Assembly: GCA_947166205.1 (NCBI GenBank)
Contig: CAMVDI010000052.1
Location: forward strand, 1 to 10,450
Reading direction: 5' to 3'
Length of the DNA: 10,450 bases
DNA from: an uncultured Clostridia bacterium
GTDB lineage: Bacteria > Bacillota_A > Clostridia > Christensenellales > Aristaeellaceae
Shown: piece after piece, positions 7,401 through 10,450 of the stretch
How positions within the stretch are numbered: the first letter of the stretch is position 1
Layout of the letters: every line of letters begins with the position of its first letter
Notes under the pieces: generated by a model
The model's database searches: none
What the model saw: only the letters and a program-made list of their open reading frames with translations
What the model was told of the DNA's origin: nothing
Program-made: the position numbers and the translations under genes

Positions 7401-7591
7401 ACCTTCCGGGCGTTTCCCCGATAAGCCGTAATCGAGGCCGTGCCGTCCTCCAGCACGACGTACTCGAATTCTCCCTCCTGAAGGGTCTCTTCCTCCGCCG
7501 CGGCCGACCACAGACCATTGATCCCCGCCATGCCGAAAAGCAGCAGTACGGACAGGATCAGGCTGATCCCTCTTTTGCCATGTTTCCTCAT
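4427..7591 (-). CDS. Secreted BspA-like leucine-rich-repeat surface protein, 1054 aa
   Basis: Exported protein with a signal peptide (positive MRKHGKR, hydrophobic core 8-27, likely cleavage after the AAA near 30-32). Residues about 85-465 form BspA-type (LRR_5) repeats of about 23 residues with the pattern LP-x-G/S-x-x-x-IG-x-x-AF-x-x-C-x-x-L, such as LPAGLQTIG, IPEGTAAIGAYAF and LPKTLTRIGYYAF. Such domains typically mediate binding to proteins or host and plant surfaces. Residues 480-1054 are not recognised; the last part (about 955-1054, REELRVGETATLTYEA onward) looks like an Ig-like beta domain. There is no LPXTG and no C-terminal membrane helix, so it is probably released or loosely attached. 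Start 7591 is chosen because AAAGGAG lies 9 nt upstream and the signal peptide begins there; an in-frame start at 7747 would lie in the promoter. It probably supplies the outside partner of the kinase encoded 16 nt downstream. Confidence 0.9.
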   Translation of the reverse strand: MRKHGKRGISLILSVLLLFGMAGINGLWSAAAEEETLQEGEFEYVVLEDGTASITAYRGNARKVEFPSKVGEYPVTRVSSSFEGKESMTALILPEGIKAVEPHAFYGAENLHSVQFPESLVEIGLGAFGYCSNLTKAILPAGLQTIGENPFQNCSALTSIRFSEENEKYAVYRNLLYEKETRTIIGCAPGALEEHLVIPEGTAAIGAYAFSGTAIREVTFPDGLQTLGEWSFVHCDALREIHFARGLEKIQDFAFNDCMSLEEFRIPEGVTELGRRVFSDCSALRTVQIPESLTVMRENPFARCTALSELILPENHPVFECRDRFLIWKDWREIICHLPSPEDEVVTVPEAVTEIGAGAFEEDPYLKKVILPASTRIIDGGAFYFCTALECVVIQEGLETIGDSVFSRCSSLREITLPKTLTRIGYYAFDSCGSLTELDLPEGVKSLPNGLFDRCGSLTLTVHSDEHEAYCRKNNYSFVRAEEEPAAAEDKPVTLTDKYGDEFNVLPEVYAYTKGSLTLFTEDQAMRQILLRGVPLTSIGQETVNRGPCLVMEQEDGSRLILEECFTLEDAERWIPEESLIRFFRAVFGENYDYYLEEPADLMEGEPLETVLAESESARRERSEAALGYIRSLRVPYGSGENEWSLPGTNLFEGQSRRLIKKDEVTTWASMHGIVWGTGTPLNGWYTLKIIKDESRWGMLTMCPLGSDENHELAPEAWLSVFAARVTGKTELAEYSLRDSSDFTPVYAETLVVRGTPAELAYESFSGEEGKPFRVRVTLLEKPKGGSADFRWYYRMDDSEIYSLQSEGDSVSVTGRETVLETAVSPAGYVGLALPEYGLCSYFPVATGRELPSFTSSHLEAAVAGEPLHIRYAIHENGYPIAKAGIVIEADVNGTIETVGEFPLSELTGQVEFVPTEEMDWISGTIVIQFESGIAYTGDIRINQSVGGTKYHPEKVRIHIDREELRVGETATLTYEAENIKDLSTLRFWIINYTENCNFRFTADHSNAQDLEAASSGTVQITPEEAGILDLSILFVDSEGYDSGAGIFGVRVTE

Positions 7592-7600
7592 CTTCGGACT

Positions 7601-7607
7601 CTCCTTT
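7601..7607 (-). promoter_or_regulatory. Ribosome binding site that fixes the LRR protein start
   Basis: AAAGGAG sits 9 nt before ATG 7591. This decides against the longer reading from 7747, which would add 52 residues in front of an obvious signal peptide. Confidence 0.85.
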
Positions 7608-7663
7608 ATGCTTGTTCCGTTTCCCGGGCCGGGTCTTTTGATGTGCCTTCTGAAGACATCCTT

Positions 7664-7694
7664 ATCATAACCGGAAAGGGAAAAGCCCTGTGAA
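7664..7694 (-). promoter_or_regulatory. Second promoter-like element (TTCACA-N19-TATGAT) before the LRR-kinase unit
   Basis: On the minus strand TTCACA (7689-7694) is followed by 19 nt and TATGAT (7664-7669), and preceded by GAAAAACGGTA. It lies about 30 bp downstream of the conventional promoter at 7719-7747, so the unit may have tandem promoters. It matches the elements at 2717-2747 and 8334-8364. Confidence 0.5.
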
Positions 7695-7718
7695 TACCGT
7701 TTTTCGCTTATCTTCTCC

Positions 7719-7747
7719 ATTTTACCGGTTCGCCGCGGCCTTTTCAA
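7719..7747 (-). promoter_or_regulatory. Sigma-A-type promoter for the LRR-kinase unit
   Basis: On the minus strand TTGAAA (7742-7747) is followed by exactly 17 nt and TAAAAT (7719-7724), each box one mismatch from consensus. The leader to ATG 7591 would be about 120 nt. Confidence 0.65.
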
Positions 7748-7802
7748 CCGCTTCCGAAGTTTTTTCGCCGGAATCCGGCGTGCCGGTCCGGAGCTCGAAA
7801 AG

Positions 7803-7830
7803 CATGAAAACGCCGCCCGAAGGCGGCGTT
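7803..7830 (-). terminator. Rho-independent terminator after the 137-residue membrane protein gene
   Basis: A perfect 9-bp stem, AACGCCGCC with GGCGGCGTT, closes on a UUCG tetraloop on the minus strand. It is followed by a short T-containing tail (TTCATGCTTTTC). It starts about 24 nt after the stop at 7855, and separates that gene from the LRR gene's promoters. Confidence 0.85.
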
Positions 7831-7854
7831 CAGTCTGTTCAATATCTCCGTTCT

Positions 7855-8268
7855 TTATTTCGCGGTTTTGCGGATCAGGAATCCGCCCACCAGGGACATG
7901 CAGCCCAGAACCGCCATCAGGCCTCTCCGGGCCACCGTGAAGAGCACGAAACCATCCGCGCCGTTCAGGGCCTCGGTGGCGCTCTGGCCCGTAAAAGCGG
8001 CCAGCTCGTTCAGCACATTCATCGCCTCGTCAATGCTCAGGTGGCCCATGCCCATTTCCTTCAGCTGCTCGCTCAGCATTGCCGCGTTCACGACCCCGAT
8101 CATGGCCAGCACCAGCAGGACCGCGCCCAGCAGGATCAGCCAGATCCCCTTGCCGCCCGCCTTCTTTTTTTCGTCCGCCTGGAACGGAATCCGACGGCCC
8201 TCCAGATCCTCCCAGTCCCTCATCACCGGTTCTGTCCCGTAGTTCCGCCCGTTCGCCGTATTCTCCAT
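7855..8268 (-). CDS. Small two-helix membrane protein of unknown function, 137 aa
   Basis: I do not recognise the family. A hydrophilic N-terminus (1-40, with the charged DEKKKAGGK at 32-40) is followed by a clear membrane helix (GIWLILLGAVLLVLAMIGVV, 41-60). Next come an outward or loop segment of about 45 residues (LSEQLKEMGMGHLSIDEAMN and on) and a second hydrophobic stretch (about 106-132) interrupted by RR at 114-115. The protein ends in a positive RKTAK tail, consistent with both ends in the cytoplasm. ATG 8268 has AGGGGA about 9-10 nt upstream. The gene has its own promoter-like element (8334-8364), a leader hairpin and a strong terminator, so it is a single-gene unit between argD and the LRR-kinase unit. 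Sharing the promoter signature with those genes is the only hint of a functional link. Confidence 0.8.
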   Translation of the reverse strand: MENTANGRNYGTEPVMRDWEDLEGRRIPFQADEKKKAGGKGIWLILLGAVLLVLAMIGVVNAAMLSEQLKEMGMGHLSIDEAMNVLNELAAFTGQSATEALNGADGFVLFTVARRGLMAVLGCMSLVGGFLIRKTAK

Positions 8269-8293
8269 GTTCCCTGATCCCCTTTCCTTCTCC

Positions 8294-8312
8294 CGCCGGC
8301 TTTCCGCCGGCG
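8294..8312 (-). repeat. Leader hairpin before the 137-residue gene
   Basis: CGCCGGC and GCCGGCG form a 7-bp stem with a 5-nt loop (GGAAA on the minus strand), lying between the predicted transcription start and the ribosome binding site. It is strong enough to affect translation or mRNA stability; it lacks a T tract and is not a terminator. Confidence 0.5.
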
Positions 8313-8333
8313 TTGATTTCTTTTGACAGGCTG

Positions 8334-8364
8334 ATTATATCCGTGAAGAAAAGGGGGTTGTGAA
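8334..8364 (-). promoter_or_regulatory. Promoter-like element TTCACA-N19-TATAAT before the 137-residue gene
   Basis: On the minus strand a perfect TATAAT (8334-8339) lies 19 nt after TTCACA (8359-8364), which is preceded by GAAAACCGGA. It begins only about 20 nt after the argD stop. It is the best -10 box of the three similar elements. Confidence 0.65.
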
Positions 8365-8383
8365 TCCGGTTTTCCCTTTGGCG

Positions 8384-9547
8384 TTATCCGGCGCAGCACG
8401 CGCGGAGAACCTCCGCGGCCCGGATGAGCAGCTCATCCGGAATGTTCAGGGCGGGGAGCAGCCGCACCCGGTCCTTGGCGGAAAGGCAGAGCACGCCCCG
8501 CTCCATGCAGGCGGAGATCACCTCGCCCGCGGGCTTCGCCGTCTTCAGGCCGAGCATCAGGCCCATGCCGGAGATATCCAGGATCCCCGGAGCGCCTTCC
8601 AGCTTCTCCCGCAGGAGCCGTCCCTTCCGGGCCACCTCCGCCAGGAATTCATCCGTCAGCCGGTTCACGACCGACAGCGCCGCCGCCGCGGCCACGGGGT
8701 TTCCGCCGAAGGTGGACCCGTGATCCCCCCAGGAGAAGACGTCCTTCACCCTTTCGCCCAGCAGCGTGGCGCCCATGGGCAGCCCGCCGGCCAGGCCCTT
8801 GGCGGTGGACACCACGTCCGGCCGCAGCCCGTACTGCATGTAGGCGTACAGGGATCCGGTGCGCCCGTTGCCGGTCTGCACCTCGTCCACCATCAGCAGG
8901 ATGTCCTTCTCCCGCAGGAAGTCCGCCATCTCCTTCGCGAAGCCGGGATCCAGCGGCACGACGCCGCCCTCCCCCTGGATGCACTCGATCAGCACCCCGG
9001 CCACCTTTCCCGTTTCGCACAGGCGGCGCAGGGCGTCCATATCCCCGGCGGGGAAATGGGCGAAGCCGGGGGTCAGGGGCTGATACAGCTCATGATAATG
9101 CTCCTGGCCCGTCGCCGCCAGGGTGGTCAGCGTGCGGCCGTGGAAGCTGTTCTCCAGGGTCAGGATCGTCGAAACCTCCGGGCCCTTCCTTTCCGCGGCC
9201 CATTTCCGGGCGGCCTTGATCGCGCACTCGTTGGCTTCCGCGCCGGAATTGGAGAAGAAGACCTTTGACATGCCGGTTTTTTCGCACAGGGCCTGCGCCA
9301 GCCGGACGCAGGGGGCCGTGTAGTACAGATTCGACATATGCTGCACCGAGTGGATCTGATCCTCCACCGCGCGGATCCATTCCGGATCGGCGACGCCGAA
9401 GGAGGTCACGGCGATGCCGGACCCCATGTCGATATATTCCTTTCCCTCCGCGTCCCGGACCAGGGAACCCTGTCCGGAAACAATCTCCACCGGAAACCGC
9501 TTGTAGGTGCCGGCGATATAGGTCCGGTCCGCCTCAAAGATGTTCAT
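8384..9547 (-). CDS. argD: Acetylornithine aminotransferase
   Basis: PLP-dependent class III aminotransferase that converts N-acetylglutamate semialdehyde to N-acetylornithine with glutamate as amino donor, in cytoplasmic arginine synthesis. At 387 aa it is full length for the family. Visible landmarks are SGAEANE (101-107, phosphate contact), SFHGRT (134-139), E188 in IECIQGEGG, D221 in MVDEVQTGNGRTG (cofactor ring nitrogen) and the Schiff-base lysine K250 in STAKGLAGGLPMG. HGSTFGGNP (276-284) is also typical. ATG 9547 has GAGG 8 nt upstream. It follows argB by 120 nt, the common argB-argD order of bacterial arginine operons. Related ornithine or succinylornithine aminotransferases share this fold, but the argB neighbour favours ArgD. 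Confidence 0.95.
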   Translation of the reverse strand: MNIFEADRTYIAGTYKRFPVEIVSGQGSLVRDAEGKEYIDMGSGIAVTSFGVADPEWIRAVEDQIHSVQHMSNLYYTAPCVRLAQALCEKTGMSKVFFSNSGAEANECAIKAARKWAAERKGPEVSTILTLENSFHGRTLTTLAATGQEHYHELYQPLTPGFAHFPAGDMDALRRLCETGKVAGVLIECIQGEGGVVPLDPGFAKEMADFLREKDILLMVDEVQTGNGRTGSLYAYMQYGLRPDVVSTAKGLAGGLPMGATLLGERVKDVFSWGDHGSTFGGNPVAAAAALSVVNRLTDEFLAEVARKGRLLREKLEGAPGILDISGMGLMLGLKTAKPAGEVISACMERGVLCLSAKDRVRLLPALNIPDELLIRAAEVLRACCAG

Positions 9548-9591
9548 GCTGATTTCCTCTCTCCAGTAAATCTCCTCCGGGCGCCCGTTCC

Positions 9592-9605
9592 CCCGCCGCG
9601 GCGGG
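9592..9605. repeat. Perfect 14-bp palindrome in the argB-argD spacer
   Basis: CCCGCCGCGGCGGG reads the same on both strands. It could be a protein-binding site or, with a small loop, an RNA hairpin in the leader close to the argD ribosome binding site. Confidence 0.6.
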
Positions 9606-9630
9606 ATTCCCGTCCCGGATCCTGATCTTT

Positions 9631-9647
9631 CCGCCGCCCCGCGGCGG
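9631..9647 (-). repeat. Strong hairpin in the argB-argD spacer
   Basis: A 7-bp all-GC stem, CCGCCGC with GCGGCGG, has a 3-nt loop and lies about 20 nt after the argB stop. On the minus strand it is followed by AAAGATC and not by T residues. It is therefore more likely an mRNA-stability or processing element than an intrinsic terminator. Confidence 0.5.
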
Positions 9648-9667
9648 GCCTCCCGGCTTCCGGGGGC

Positions 9668-10450
9668 TTACTTCGGCTCCCCCCGGGACAGCATGGTTCC
9701 GGCGCCCTCGTCCGTCAGCAGCTCCATCAGGATGGCGTGGGGCACCCGGCCGTCCATGATGACCACGTTGCGCACGCCCCGCTCCAGCGCCAGGGTGCAG
9801 CAGTCCACCTTCGGGATCATGCCGCCGGAGATGATGCCGCTCTCCCGCAGGGCGGGCAGCTCCTCCAGCGTGATCCGGGGGATCAGGGTGGAGGGATCGT
9901 CCCGGTCCCGGAGGATGCCGGCGATGTCCGTCATCAGGATGAGCCGCTCCGCCGCCAGGGCGCCGGCGATATAGGCCGCCGCGGTGTCGCCGTTGATGTT
10001 GTAGGCGTTGCCGCTCTTGTCGCAGCCCACGGTGGAGATGACCGGGATGTATCCCCGGTCCAGCAGGTCCAGCACGGGCTGGATATGCACCTTCTGGATC
10101 TCGCCCACATAGCCCAGCCGCTCATCCTTGACCGTGCACTGGAGCAGGCGCCCGTCCATGCCGGAGAGGCCGACGGCCTTGCCGCCCTTCATCTCCAGCA
10201 GGTTCACCAGGGTCTTGTTGATCTTGCCGGCCAGCACCATCTGGACGATGTCCATGGTCTCCTTGTCCGTGACCCGGAGCCCGTCCACAAACTGGGGCTT
10301 CTTTCCCAGCCGGTCCATGAGCTCGTTGATCTCCGGGCCGCCGCCGTGCACCAGCACGATGCGCACGCCGATGAGCCGCAGCAGCACGATATCCTCCATG
10401 ACCTGCTGCTTCAGCTGTTCATTGATCATGGCGTTGCCGCCGTATTTCAC
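9668..10450 (-). CDS. argB: Acetylglutamate kinase, N-terminus cut by window edge
   Basis: Amino acid kinase family enzyme that phosphorylates N-acetyl-L-glutamate, the second step of arginine synthesis. The 260 visible residues begin at the ATP-binding KYGGNAM, so only a short N-terminal piece is missing (family length is about 290-300). The GTG at the very edge is an internal valine, not the start. Motifs are VHGGGPEI (34-41), GLRVTD (57-62) with the substrate-binding arginine, NINGDTAAAYIAG (151-163), LMTDIAGIL (172-180), and GGMIPKV with catalytic lysine K214. The protein ends normally after GTMLSRG. Whether it is arginine-sensitive cannot be judged without the N-terminal helix. It is co-directional with argD. 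Confidence 0.96.
   Translation of the reverse strand: MKYGGNAMINEQLKQQVMEDIVLLRLIGVRIVLVHGGGPEINELMDRLGKKPQFVDGLRVTDKETMDIVQMVLAGKINKTLVNLLEMKGGKAVGLSGMDGRLLQCTVKDERLGYVGEIQKVHIQPVLDLLDRGYIPVISTVGCDKSGNAYNINGDTAAAYIAGALAAERLILMTDIAGILRDRDDPSTLIPRITLEELPALRESGIISGGMIPKVDCCTLALERGVRNVVIMDGRVPHAILMELLTDEGAGTMLSRGEPK

Noticed and set aside
7592..7747. 52-residue N-terminal extension of the LRR protein
   Set aside because: It would put charged sequence before a clear signal peptide, and its start lies within a promoter; AAAGGAG marks ATG 7591.
7766..7780. Inverted repeat CGCCG-GAATC-CGGCG near the LRR promoter
   Set aside because: On the transcribed strand it is followed by A residues, and it has only a 5-bp stem, so it is not a terminator; it may be chance in GC-rich DNA.
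8350..8378. AAAGGG...CCCTTT inverted repeat with T-rich tail after argD, as a terminator
   Set aside because: It has a weak 6-bp stem and an 18-nt loop, and it overlaps the better-supported TTCACA-N19-TATAAT element.

Overview
The window reads as chromosomal DNA of a GC-rich, low-motility-type gut or rumen member of the Clostridia (inference). The grounds are strong AGGAG-type ribosome binding sites, sigma-A-like promoters, a BspA-type leucine-rich-repeat surface protein, a receptor-like Ser/Thr kinase and a conserved unknown protein of a type I associate with Clostridia. No species can be named. All six genes and the one partial gene at each edge lie on the minus strand, so transcription runs from high to low coordinates. 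No tRNA, rRNA, CRISPR array, insertion sequence or phage gene is visible.

Region by region, in the direction of transcription. At 10450-8384 is part of an arginine biosynthesis operon: argB (N-acetylglutamate kinase, 5' end cut by the window) and argD (acetylornithine aminotransferase), separated by a 120-nt GC-rich spacer with strong inverted repeats. At 8268-7855 is a small two-helix membrane protein of unknown function, with its own promoter and a UUCG-loop terminator. At 7591-4427 is a 1054-residue secreted BspA-like leucine-rich-repeat protein. Only 16 nt downstream follows a 534-residue transmembrane Ser/Thr protein kinase (4410-2806) whose outer part is Pro/Glu/Thr-rich and internally repeated. 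At 2581-1289 is a 430-residue cytoplasmic protein of unknown function. At 931-1 is rarA, a replication-fork AAA+ ATPase whose 3' end is cut off.

The LRR protein and the kinase look like one transcription unit, plausibly an envelope sensor (secreted binding protein plus receptor-like kinase). The unknown 430-residue protein directly downstream may belong to the same pathway. That link is supported by a promoter signature found before three genes: an A-rich GAAAAC-GG box, then TTCACA, exactly 19 nt, then TATRAT. It precedes the 137-residue membrane protein, the LRR-kinase unit and the 430-residue protein, but was not found before rarA or argD. rarA and the LRR gene additionally have ordinary TTGAAA-N17-(TAAAAT/CATAAT) promoters. 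The shared 19-nt-spaced element is the most interesting signal here, because it could mark a small regulon around the kinase.
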